Under the pieces are notes generated by a model. It had not been told where the DNA came from. It made no database searches and saw nothing but the letters and a program-made list of their open reading frames with translations. Made by a program: the position numbers and the translations under genes. A DNA stretch of 64,000 bases from Wurfbainia villosa (taxonomy: Eukaryota; Streptophyta; Magnoliopsida; Zingiberales; Zingiberaceae): NCBI GenBank assembly GCA_025175895.1, contig JAKLTH010000297.1, positions 248,001 to 312,000 on the forward strand, given 5' to 3'. Below are positions 12,005 through 22,744 of the stretch, piece after piece; position 1 is the stretch's first letter; each line of letters starts with the position of its first letter.

Positions 12005-12357
12005 AATTAAACTAAGGCTAGCATAAGGTCGTTTTAAGCTTAAGGCATCATTCATGTTCTCCTGCATAATTTAAGCTTAAGGTATTTTATATCATACATG
12101 AACAAGCATAAGGGTATCATACATATTCTCGTGCATATTTAAGCTAGAAGCATTTCCTATCATACATGAACAAGCATAAGGGAAAGGCATTTTATAAATA
12201 AGCTAGAGGCATTTTATATTATACATGAACTAAATAATCTAAAGATATTTCTTATCATGCATGATCAAAATTAACAAAATTAGAGTATAGACATAGAATT
12301 CTTACTTGGAGCAGCAGGATTTGGAGTTTGATGTGTGTGTAGTGGAAAGGCAGATCC
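11814..12357 (-). other. Gypsy copy 2: 5' leader with long (AT)n
   Basis: Non-coding leader. The (AT)n tract at about 11962-12001 is longer than in copies 1 and 3, and an extra TTTATTTATT precedes it. About 20 bases just upstream (near 11865-11880) differ abruptly from copy 1. Confidence 0.6.
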
Positions 12358-12369
12358 GCTCTGATACCA
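12358..12369 (-). other. Gypsy PBS (initiator tRNA-Met), copy 2 internal
   Basis: Minus-strand TGGTATCAGAGC, two bases from the LTR3 edge at 12372. Confidence 0.9.
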
Positions 12370-12371
12370 CC

Positions 12372-15300
12372 TGTCACGCCCGCCCTTTCCTGGACCCTAA
12401 ATGTCCGGAGGGTCGGTGCGTGACGCGACCGTGCATACTTACATTACATACAGCGGAAGACTTTAGACATTGTTTTTTTTTCTTTTAAACATAAACACGC
12501 ATTGACATACATATATATATATACTTCTTCTTCTTCATAAACATAGAGTGTGCTTCATAACATGTATAAATACTTCTTCTTACTTCTTCCTTACTTCTTC
12601 TTATCATCATAGAGCATGCATCATATATAAATAGATACTTCTTCTTTACTTCTTCTTATCAACATAGAGCATGCATCATATATAAATAGATACTTAGTGT
12701 TTGGTAGGTTCATGGCATCATCATCATAAGTAAACATAGGTAAGGACCTCCATAGACATCATCATCATAGGTAAACATGTATATGTATATAGACTTAACG
12801 GATCGTTTCCACCATGCCACTACCACACACATTGGCCCCTCTCACGCTCCCTTTAGTTTATCCATCCCTTACCCTTATCTAAGACGAGGGAAAGACAACT
12901 ATAAGCACATAGGCTTAGTAAGATCCTGTCCTACTCACAAAAACCATACATCACCATTAATCATAGCATGTAGCATTCATAACATATAAGCAATATAATA
13001 GGCGACATACATGGCATCATCAACTTAACATGTAACATAACATCATACATATCATGTAACGTATATAACATAAGCATGTAAACATTCCTAACATCTCATC
13101 AAACGCAACATGTGAACATACACATCATATCATATCATCAAACATAACATGTGACACATATAACAGAAACATGTAAACATAACAACCTATCATCAAACAT
13201 AACATGTGACATATATAACAGAACATGTAAACATAACATGTGACATATATAACAGAACATGTAAACATAACAACATATCATCTAATATAACATGTGACAT
13301 ATATAACAGAAACATGTAAACAACATATCATCTAATCAGGTAAACATATGCAGAATGCTTTGAAAACATATATATTTTAGGTACGTAAACATAAATCTCA
13401 ACATATTTGGGCCCGGCATTGTACCACTTCTTCATTATCATAGCGCGCATCCCTAAATAGGCCCGAGGTAGCAAGTCTCGAACCTAATAGGTTTCTAGGC
13501 CCGAGTCTTATTCCATCGACCTAGGGGCAATCGTTATAGCGTAGAAGCCTATCCTGGGCCCGAGTCTTACTCCATCGACCTAAGGCATCTTGGAGCCCAT
13601 CCCGTACTAGGCCCGAGTCTTATTCCATCGACCTAGGGGCAATCATACATAGAAGCCCATCCTAGGCCCGAGTCTTATTCCATCGACCTAGGGCATCTTA
13701 GAGCCCATCCCTTCTTGGACCTTGTTAAGGTCTTGGTACAAGCCATGCGTATGTAAAATACTTATATGCTTATTTATGCGACATAGCTTATTTAGTTAAC
13801 ATAGCATAGCCTACTTCATTTCATAACACATCATGCTTCATTTCATTAACATAGCATAGCATACTTCATTTCAATAACACATCATGCTTTATTGCATTAA
13901 CATAGCATAGCATACTTCATTTCATAACACATCATGCTTCATTTCATTAACATAGCATAGCATACTTCATTTCATAACACATCATGCTTTATTGCATAAA
14001 CATAGCATAAGGCATGGCATCAAAGAGTAAACACCTATGTATTTAACTTAGCAACAACTTCATATGCACATAAGACTTAAATTAAAACTTCATCTAGTTA
14101 CCCAAAAACCTAGGTTGGCCGAATGGTCCAAATAAGGTTTAGGGTTAGTCTTTTAACCTAATTCCTTAAACATAACAATAACTTCACTTGCACATAAAAC
14201 ATGGGTTAAGACTTCACTTAGTCACCCAAAACCTAGGTTGGCCGAATGGTCCAAATAAGGTTTAGGGTTAGTCTTTTAACCTAATTCCTTAAACATAACA
14301 ATAAATTCACTTGCACAAAACATGGGTTAAGACTTCACTTAGTCACCCAAAAACCTAGGTTGGCCGAATGGTCCAAATAAGGTTTAGGGTTAGTCTTTTA
14401 ACCTAATTCCTTAAACATAACAATAACTTCACTTGCACATAAAACATGGGTTAAGACTTCACTTAGTCACCCAAAAACCTAGGTTGGCCGAATGGTCCAA
14501 ATAAGGTTTAGGGTTAGTCTTTTAACCTAATTCCTTTTAACATACTTATAACATCATATGCATACCAAACATGGATTAAACTTCATTAGGACATCAATCA
14601 ATATAAGGAAATTGGCCGAATGGCCTATGTAGACTTTCAGGGTTAGATCTTTATCCTAATCCCTCTAACATGTTAACATCATCATTTGCAAGTAAAACAA
14701 GATATAAAACTTCAATAAAACACCAAAAATCCATGTTGGCCGAATGGTTCATAGGGTTTCCTAGGGTTAACTTTTGACCTAATCCATTTTTAACCCTAGC
14801 ATCATCATATAGTTTCAAAAGCATGGCATATAACTTCATGGAGACCCTAAATCATAGTTTGGCCGAATACAACAATATAGGTTTCTTTTATAAAACATCA
14901 ATCAGAGCTACTCGTATGCAGGTGAGGGATACTTACATCCTTCGCTTTGATTTGGGTGAGGAAGATGACCTAAGGAAGACCAACACCTAACCTTCTCTTG
15001 CTTGGATGGGGTTGCCAAGGGTGGAAAGGAGAGGAGAGCTCAAGGATTTTCGGTGAGGAGAGGGAAAGAAGAGAGGAAGTGACCAAATTCAATCTTCCCT
15101 CTTCTTTATAAAGGGGAGGAAGAGAAGTTCCTCTTTTCTTTTCTATGCCTCTTCATTTACCCTTAGTCCTACTTATCTATAGTTTCCCCCTCTTCCTTAA
15201 TCTTATAATCCTATTGGTCTTATGGTTAGTGGGTGCATCTATAAGGCTTGGCTATCTCTAGAGGTTTGGGGTTCAATTCCTAGGCCTTGCACCCTTTTTG

Positions 15301-15385
15301 GCTTATTTCTTTTATTTTTGAAAAGGCCACATAAAGCCCATGATCATCAAGCCAAAAATTCTTGTAAAATTGCTAGGAATTTCTG
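12372..15385 (-). repeat. Gypsy LTR3
   Basis: About 3.01 kb. The PBS-side edge is intact (TGTCACGCCCG); the other edge is damaged (GGAATTTCTGGGCG instead of GGAATTTTACAG). It has four copies of the 52-bp unit and four of the ~120-bp unit. The internal segment after it is the most degraded of the four. Confidence 0.8.
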
Positions 15386-15429
15386 GGCGTTCAATCCTTC
15401 ATACCTTTTAAAAGTTTAGTCCTCGAAAC

Positions 15430-16880
15430 TTAGAACAATCTGGGTACTACCTTCATGTCCTCCTCGCGTTCCCGGGTAGCTTCCTCGTAATTGATTACGC
15501 CCTTACAGGACCTTTACTAAGGGCACCTCTTTGTTCCTTAGCCTCTTGATTTTCGGTCTAGTATTTGGATAGGCCGACTTTCAATACTCGAGTCCTCTTG
15601 AACTTATCTGTTTGTGGCTCGATCACTTGGTCCGTCTTGGAAATGCATTTCTTGAGCACGAGACATGGAACACGTTGTGAATAAATGCATCTCTTGGCGC
15701 TCTAGCTTGTAAGCTACGTTGCCAATCCTCTGCGATATCGGATACGGTCCCACGTAACGTGGACTCGGTTACCCTTCCTTCGAACCTCATCACTCCCTTC
15801 ATAGGAGCCACTTTGAGAATACTAGGTCCCCAACTTCAAATTCTAACGCGGTCTCGCCGCTTATCCGCATAGCTCTTTTGTCGGCTTTGGCAGCGGTTTC
15901 AATTCTCGGCGGATATTAGTATAGCTTGGGTGGTGTTGTCGATGAAATCCGTGCAGTCCCATCCTTCTTCTTTTCACCACCCTCGTACCCGGCATATGGG
16001 AGATCTACATTTCCTCCGTATAGAGCCTCGTAGGGTGCCATTCCAATAGTAGCTTGATAGCTATTGTTGGCGAATCTGCCAAACATAAGTATCGACACGG
16101 CTACCTTTGAAATCCGAGGCGCGGGCTCTTAACATATCCTCCGATGCTTGATTTACTCTTTCGGTGTCAGCAGTCAGTGCGGGGATGGAAAGCGATCTTG
16201 AATAATAGTTTCGTGCCTAGGGCCTTCTGAACACATTCCCAGAAATGGGAAATAAAGCGACCATCTCTGTCAGAAATGATGGTCTTAGGAATTCCATGTA
16301 GTCGATAATTTCCTAGCATATATAAGCTGGGCGATTGCTCGTCGAATAGGTCATCTTGATTGCTAAGAAATGGGCGGACTTCGTCAATCTGTCCACAATT
16401 ACCCATATAGCATCATAACCGTTTGTCGTCTTGGGCAATCCTGAGATGAAATCCATAGAAATGTCCTCCCATTTCCATTCTGGAATCTGGATCGGCTGCA
16501 GTGTTCCTCCAGGTCTCTGGTGTTCTGACTTAACCCTCTGGCGGGCAGCGACATCTTGACATCTTGAGCCACATCTCTTTTCATTCCGAACCACGGAACT
16601 TTCGTTTTGGTCTTGGTACATCTTGGTGGTTCCGGGATGCATCGCATAAGGAGTTTTGAGCTTCCTTAAATATCTCCTTCCGCATTACGGATCGTCGGGA
16701 ATACACAAGCGATCCACGAGGTAGAGTACTCCACTATTGAGATCCAAACCCCGTCGTCCTTTCCTTCTAAGACTTCTTGCTTGATCCTCTCTGAAGGCTT
16801 GGGTCACGCGGCTTGCTTTTCCGATATATCATCGAGCAAGTCGGTGTTATCGTCGTAGTGAGTGTCGGAGATGATTTCAA
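15430..16880 (-). pseudogene. Gypsy copy 3: integrase-chromodomain segment, heavily degraded
   Basis: Recognisable pieces: 16647-16313 (linker, HHCC finger remnant, MDFISGLPKT), 16406-16167 (SDRDGRFISHFWE), 16098-15916 (MAPYEALYGG) and 15811-15623 (end of the GPY-like region). Many short changes, mostly next to CAG/CTG positions of copies 2 and 4, break the frame. The second half of the zinc finger (CxxC) is lost. Confidence 0.75.
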
Positions 16881-17109
16881 CCCGTAATTCATTACTTCTT
16901 TTTTTTTTTTGTATGTTCCAGTCTACGCATTGTTCCACTATATCATACACATCCCATGCAATGAACTCATCATCAATTTCAAAAAAAAGAAACGACTTGT
17001 CGTCTCTTATTCACATCTCTTATTCATATTTTCCAATCAGAAGGAAAAATGTTAACATATAACATTCCTTATTTCAATATTTAACCACAGCCACTAGTTG
17101 AGAAGATAG

Positions 17110-17572
17110 TTGTTTATGACTCACCCTAGGACAAACCCTAGTGCGATCGTAATTATTTTTGTCCCATCTTCCTTGGCCTCACCGGTGGTCTTTGGTTGGA
17201 TAAGTTGGTGTTGCAGATCCTTCTTCCTTCCTCTCGAGGCCAGCTACCATCGGATTCTCTACCACAGGCTTCTCTTGAACCCTGTGCTCCAGCAGTTCCC
17301 AACACAACTCCGCATAGGTTATCCGCCCTTCATAACGGCCCCACACGTGGTGTGCAACTACCATGAACTCACTTGGCGAGGAAGCGGACCAAGGCCCATA
17401 TCTTATAGTTGTCGATGTGAAACTCCTGGCTCGAGTCTCCTAAAAGACCATCGAGCCTTCTCATGTCAGATGACCCCACCATCTGGTTTATAGACTATCT
17501 CTTCAATAGCTTCCCTTAATCGGTTTCGTGACACATCACGACGGGTCATGGTAGTCATCGTCCGTGCCATCT
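17110..17572 (-). pseudogene. Gypsy copy 3: degraded gag-like ORF
   Basis: Homologous to the 163-codon ORFs of copies 1 and 2. The start (ATGGCACGGACG on minus, near 17570) is kept. The frame is broken by several one-to-few-base indels; only about 60 codons around HHVWGRYEGRITYAELCWEL (17364-17179) stay open. Confidence 0.65.
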
Positions 17573-17684
17573 AAAATTGAAATAAATGAAGTCAGTACAA
17601 AACCGACCAACCCGATGCATAGACCTTACACAATTAATTACGAAAAAAAATCAAATTTTCGTAACAAAATTTGTTTATTTATTT

Positions 17685-17722
<38 letters not shown>

Positions 17723-18086
17723 AATTAAACTAAGGCTAGCATAAGGTCGTTTTAAGCTTAAGGCATCATTCATGTTCTCCTGCATAATTTAAGCTTAAGG
17801 TATTTTATATCATACATGAACAAGCATAAGGGTATCATACATATTCTACTGCATATTTAAGCTAGAAGCATTTCCTATCATACATGAACAAGCATAAGGA
17901 AAGGCATTTTATAAATAAGCTAGAGGCATTTTATATTATACATGAACTAAATAATCTAAAGATATTTCTTATCATGCATGATCAAAATTAACAAAATTAG
18001 AGTATAGACATAGAATTCTTACTTGGAGCGGAGGATTTGGAGTTTGATGTGTGTGTAGTGGAAAGCGGATCCGCTCGATACCACAC
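17573..18086 (-). other. Gypsy copy 3: leader and damaged PBS
   Basis: Leader with a short (AT)n tract at about 17691-17718. The PBS at 18073-18083 reads GCTCGATACCA on plus (one base lost from GCTCTGATACCA), followed by CAC before the LTR4 start. Confidence 0.7.
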
Positions 18087-21008
18087 TGTCACGCCCGCCC
18101 TTTCCTGGACCCTTAAATGTAACCGAGGGTGTATGGACGCGACTGTGGCATACTTACATTACATACAGCGGAAGACTTTAGACATTGTTTTTTTTTCTTT
18201 TAAACATAAACACGCATTGACATACATATATATATATAATTCTAATACTAAATAAACATAGAGTGTGCTTCATAACATGTATAAATACTTCTTACTTCTT
18301 CCTTACTTCTTCTTATCATCATAGAGCATGCATCATATATAAATAGATACTTCTTCTTTACTTCTTCTTATCAACATAGAGCATGCATCATATATAAATA
18401 GATACTTAGTGTTTGGTAGGTTCATGGCATCATCATCATAAGTAAACATAGGTAAGGACCTCCATAGACATCATCATCATAGGTAAACATGTATATGTAT
18501 ATAGACTTAACGGATCGTTTCCACCATGCCACTACCACACACATTGGCCCCTCCTGCTGCTCCCTTTAGTTTATCCATCCCTTACCCTTATCTGCAGTAC
18601 GAGGGAAAGACAACTATAAGCACATAGGCTTAGTAAGATCCTGTCCTACTCACAAAAACCATACATCACCATTAATCATAGCATGTAGCATTCATAACAT
18701 ATAAGCAATATAATAGGCATATACATGGCATCATCAACTTAACATGTAACATAACATCATACATATCATGTATATATATATAAGCATGTAAACATTCCTA
18801 ACATCTCATCAAGCGCAACATGTGAACATACACATCATATCATATCATCAAACATAACATGTGACATATAACGAAACATGTAAACATAACAACCTATCAT
18901 CAAAACATATGACATATATAACAGAACATGTAAACATAACAACATATCATCTAATATAACATGTGACATATATAACAGAAACATGTAAACAACATATCAT
19001 CTAATCAGGTAAACATATGCAGAATGCTTTGAAAACATATATATTTTAGGTACGTAAACATAAATCTCAACATATTTGGGCATTGTACCACTTCTTCATT
19101 ATCATAGCGCGCATCCCTAAATAGGCCCGAGGTAGCAAGTCTCGAACCTAATAGGTTTCTAGGCCCGAGTCTTATTCCATCGACCTAGGGGCAATCGTTA
19201 TAGCGTAGAAGCCTATCCTGGGCCCGAGTCTTACTCCATCGACCTAAGGCATCTTGGAGCCCATCCTGCATTCAGGCCCAGTCTTATTCCATCGACCTAG
19301 GGGCAATCATACATAGAAGCCCATCCTAGGCCCGAGTCTTATTCCATCGACCTAGGGCATCTTAGGAGCCCATCCCTTCTTGGACCTTGTTAAGGTCTTG
19401 GTACAAGCCATGCAGAAGGTAAAATACTTATATGCTTATTTGTACGACATAGCTTATTTCGTTAACATAGCATAGCCTACTTCATTTCATAACACATCAT
19501 GCTTCATTTCATTAACATAGCATAGCATACTTCATTTCATAACACATCATGCTTCATTTCATTAACATGGCATAGCATACTTCATTTCATAACACATCAT
19601 GCTTCATTGCATTAACATAGCATAGCATACTTCATTTCATAACACATCATGCTTTATTGCATTAACATAGCATAGCATACTTCATTTCATAACACATCAT
19701 GCTTCATTTCATTAACATGGCATAGCATACTTCATTTCATAACACATCATGCTTTATTGCATTAACATGGCATAAGGCATGGCATCAAAGGAAGTAAACA
19801 CCTATGTATTTAACTTAGCAACAACTTCATATGCACATAAGACTTAAATTAAAACTTCATCTAGTTACCCAAAAACCTAGGTTGGCCGAATGGTCCAAAT
19901 AAGGTTTAGGGTTAGTCTTTTAACCTAATTCCTTAAACATAACAATAACTTCACTTGCACATAAAACATGGGTTAAGACTTCACTTAGTCACCCAAAAAC
20001 CTAGGTTGGCCGAATGGTCCAAATAAGGTTTAGGGTTAGTCTTTTAACCTAATTCCTTAAACATAACAATAACTTCACTTGCACATAAAACATGGGTTAA
20101 GACTTCACTTAGTCACCCAAAAACCTAGGTTGGCCGAATGGTCCAAATAAGGTTTAGGGTTAGTCTTTTAACCTAATTCCTTTTAACATACTTATAACAT
20201 CATATGCATACCAAACATGGATTAAACTTCATTAGGACATCAATATAAAATGAATGGCCTATGTAGACTTTCAGGTTAGATCTTTATCCTAATCCTCTAA
20301 CATGTTAACATCATCATTTGCAAGTAAAACAAGATATAAAACTTCAATAAAACAAAAAATCCATGTTGAATGGTTCATAGGGTTTCCTAGGGTTAACTTT
20401 TGACCTAATCCATTTTTAACCCTAGCATCATCATATAGTTTCAAAAGCATGGCATATAACTTCATGGAGACCCTAAATCATAGTTTGGCGAATACAATAA
20501 TATAGGTTTCTTTTATAAAACATCAATCGGAGCTACTCGTATGGGTGAGGATACTTACATCCTTCGCTTTGATTTGGGTGAGGAAGATGACCTAAGGAAG
20601 ACCAACACCTAACCTTCTCTTGCTTGGATGGGGTTCGGCCAAGGGGTGGAAAGGAGAGGGAGAGATCAAGGATTTTCGGTGAGGAGAGGGAAAGAAGAGA
20701 GGAAGTGACCAAATTCAATCTTCCCTCTTCTTTATAAAGGGAGGAAGAGAAGTTCCTCTTTTCTTTTCTATGCCTCTTCATTTACCCTTAGTCCTACTTA
20801 TCTATAGTTTCCCCTCTTCCTTAATCATATAATCCTATTGGTCTTGTTAGTGGGTGCATCTATAAGGCTTGGCTATCTCTAGAGGTTTGGGGTTCAATTC
20901 CTAGGCCTTGCACCCCTTTTGGCTTATTTCCTTTTATTTTGAAAAGGCCCACATAAAGCCCATGATCATCAAGCCAAAAATTCTTGTAAAATTGCTAGGA
21001 ATTTTACA
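18087..21008 (-). repeat. Gypsy LTR4
   Basis: About 2.92 kb, TGTCACGCCCG to GGAATTTTACA. It has six copies of the 52-bp unit (the most in the array) and three of the ~120-bp unit. It serves as 5' LTR of internal copy 3 and 3' LTR of the truncated copy 4. Confidence 0.85.
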
Positions 21009-21052
21009 GCGTTATAATCCTTCATACCTTTTAAAAGTTTCGTCCTCAAAAC

Positions 21053-22531
21053 TTAGAATAATTCTGGGTACTTCTGCTTCATGTCCTCCTCGCGTTCCCA
21101 GGTAGCTTCCTCGTACCGTTGATTCTGCCACAGGACCTTTACTAAGGGCACCTCTTTGTTCCTTAGCCTCTTGATTTCTCCTAGTATTTGGATAGGCCGA
21201 CTTTCAATACTCGTGTCCTCTTGAACTTGTATGTTTGTGACTCGATCACTTGGTCCGTCTTGAAATGCATTTCTTGAGCACAGAGACATGGAACACGTTG
21301 TGAATAGCCGACATCTCTTGAGGCAGCTCTAGCTTGTAAGCTACGTTGCCAATCCTCTGCGATATCGGATACGGTCCCACGTAACATGGACTCAGTTTAC
21401 CCTTCCTTCCGAACCTCATCACTCCCTTCATGGGAGCCACTTTGAGGAATACTAGGTCCCCAACTTCAAATTCTAGCCCACGCCGCTTATCCGCATAGCT
21501 CTTTCGGCTCTGGCGAGTTTCAATTCTCTGACGGATATTCCGTATAGCTTGGGTGGTGTTGTCGATGAAGTCCGTCTGGAGTCCCATCTTCTTCTTTTCA
21601 CCACCCTCGTACCAGCATATGGGAGATCTACATTTCCTCCCGTATAGCGCCTCGTAGGGTGCCATCCCAATAGTAGCTTGATAGCTATTGTTGTAGGCGA
21701 ATTCTGCCAAACATAAGTATCAGCACCAGCTACCTTTGAAATCCAGGGCACAGGCTCATAACATATCCTCCAGTACTTGATTTACTCTTTCGGTCTGTCC
21801 GTCCGTCTGGGGATGGAAAGAAGTACTGAATAATAGTTTCGTGCCTAGGGCCTTCTGAACACATTCCCAGAAATGGGAAATAAAGCGACCATCTCTGTCA
21901 GAAATGATGGTCTTAGGAATTCCATGTAGTCTGATAATTTCCTTAGCATATATAACTGGGCCAGTTGCTCCGTCGAATAGGTCATCTTGATTGCTAAGAA
22001 ATGGGCGAACTTCGTCAATCTGTCCACAATTACCCATATAGCATCATAACTGTTTGTCGTCTTGGGAAATCCTGAGATGAAATCCATAGAAATGTCTTCC
22101 CATTTCCATTCTGGAATCTGGATCGGCTGCAGTGTTCCTCCAGGTCTCTGGTGTTGCTTAACCCTTCGGCAGCGTGCAGTAATCGACATATCTTGAGCCA
22201 CATCTCTTTTCATTCCGAACCACCAGAACTTTCGTTTTAGGTCTTGGTACATCTTGGTGGTTCCAGGATGCATCGCATAAGGAGTTCTGTGAGCTTCCTT
22301 AAATATCTCCTTCCGCAATTCTGGATCGTCGGGAATACACAAGCGATCCCTGAGGTAGAGTACTCCACTATTAGAGATCCAAAACCCGTCGTCCTTTCCT
22401 TCTAAGACTTCTTGCTTGATCCTCTGAAGGCTTGGGTCACGGGCTTGCTTTTCCAGTATATCATCGAACAACGTCGGTGTTATCGTCATGGTCGAGAGCT
22501 GTCCGGAGATGATTTCAACCCCGTAATTCAT
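21053..22531 (-). pseudogene. Gypsy copy 4: integrase-chromodomain segment, best preserved
   Basis: Longest open piece 22531-21845 (228 codons): linker, HRTPYAMHPG of the zinc finger near 22260-22296, first catalytic Asp in SMDFISG near 22083. The second Asp (SDRDGRF, near 21898) and the Glu (TDGQTERVNQ, near 21787) are in another frame (22037-21756) because of a one-base loss near 21955. C-terminal region 21710-21246. A chromodomain is clear at 21228-21053: VPLVKVLWQNQ then EEATWEREEDM, ending YPELF and a stop. This placement identifies the Del/Tekay-like chromovirus lineage. The CxxC half of the finger is garbled (near 22160-22200). The frame ends and nothing of RT/RNase H follows. Confidence 0.82.
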
Positions 22532-22744
22532 TACTTCCCTTTTTTTTTTGTATGTCCCAGTCTACCCAGCATTGTTCAACTATATCATACACATCCCATG
22601 CAATGAACTCATCATCAATTTCAAAAAAGAGAAACGACTTGTCGTCTCTTATTCACATCTCTTATTCATATTTTCCAATCAGAAGGAAAAATGTTAACAT
22701 ATAACATTCCTTATTTCCAAATTAAACCACAGCAACTATTTGAG
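22532..22744 (-). other. Gypsy copy 4: truncated spacer at array end
   Basis: Matches the 200-bp non-coding spacer of copies 1 and 2 (T-run, then CATTGTTCAACTATATCATA) up to ACAGCAACTATTTGAG, where copies 1 and 2 continue into the gag-like ORF. From 22745 the sequence is Copia E LTR. Gag, PBS and the outer 5' LTR of this copy are missing. Confidence 0.85.

Larger units (their letters stand above)
834..22744 (-). mobile_element. Tandem array of Ty3/gypsy chromovirus-type elements with shared LTRs
   Basis: Order on the plus strand: LTR1, internal 1, LTR2, internal 2, LTR3, internal 3, LTR4, internal 4 (truncated). Unit period is about 5.7-5.8 kb (LTR starts at 834, 6540, 12372, 18087). Elements read on the minus strand: the tRNA-Met PBS sits just left of LTR2, LTR3 and LTR4, then gag-like ORF, then integrase-chromodomain, then the next LTR. 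No target duplication separates units, so each inner LTR serves as 3' LTR of one copy and 5' LTR of the next. Such arrays arise by unequal recombination between LTRs or by insertion of multi-LTR DNA. No copy has protease, reverse transcriptase or RNase H, so all would depend on a helper. The last copy stops inside the gag-proximal region at 22744, where Copia E sequence begins. The left junction at 834 lies in CACTA coding sequence. Confidence 0.85.
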
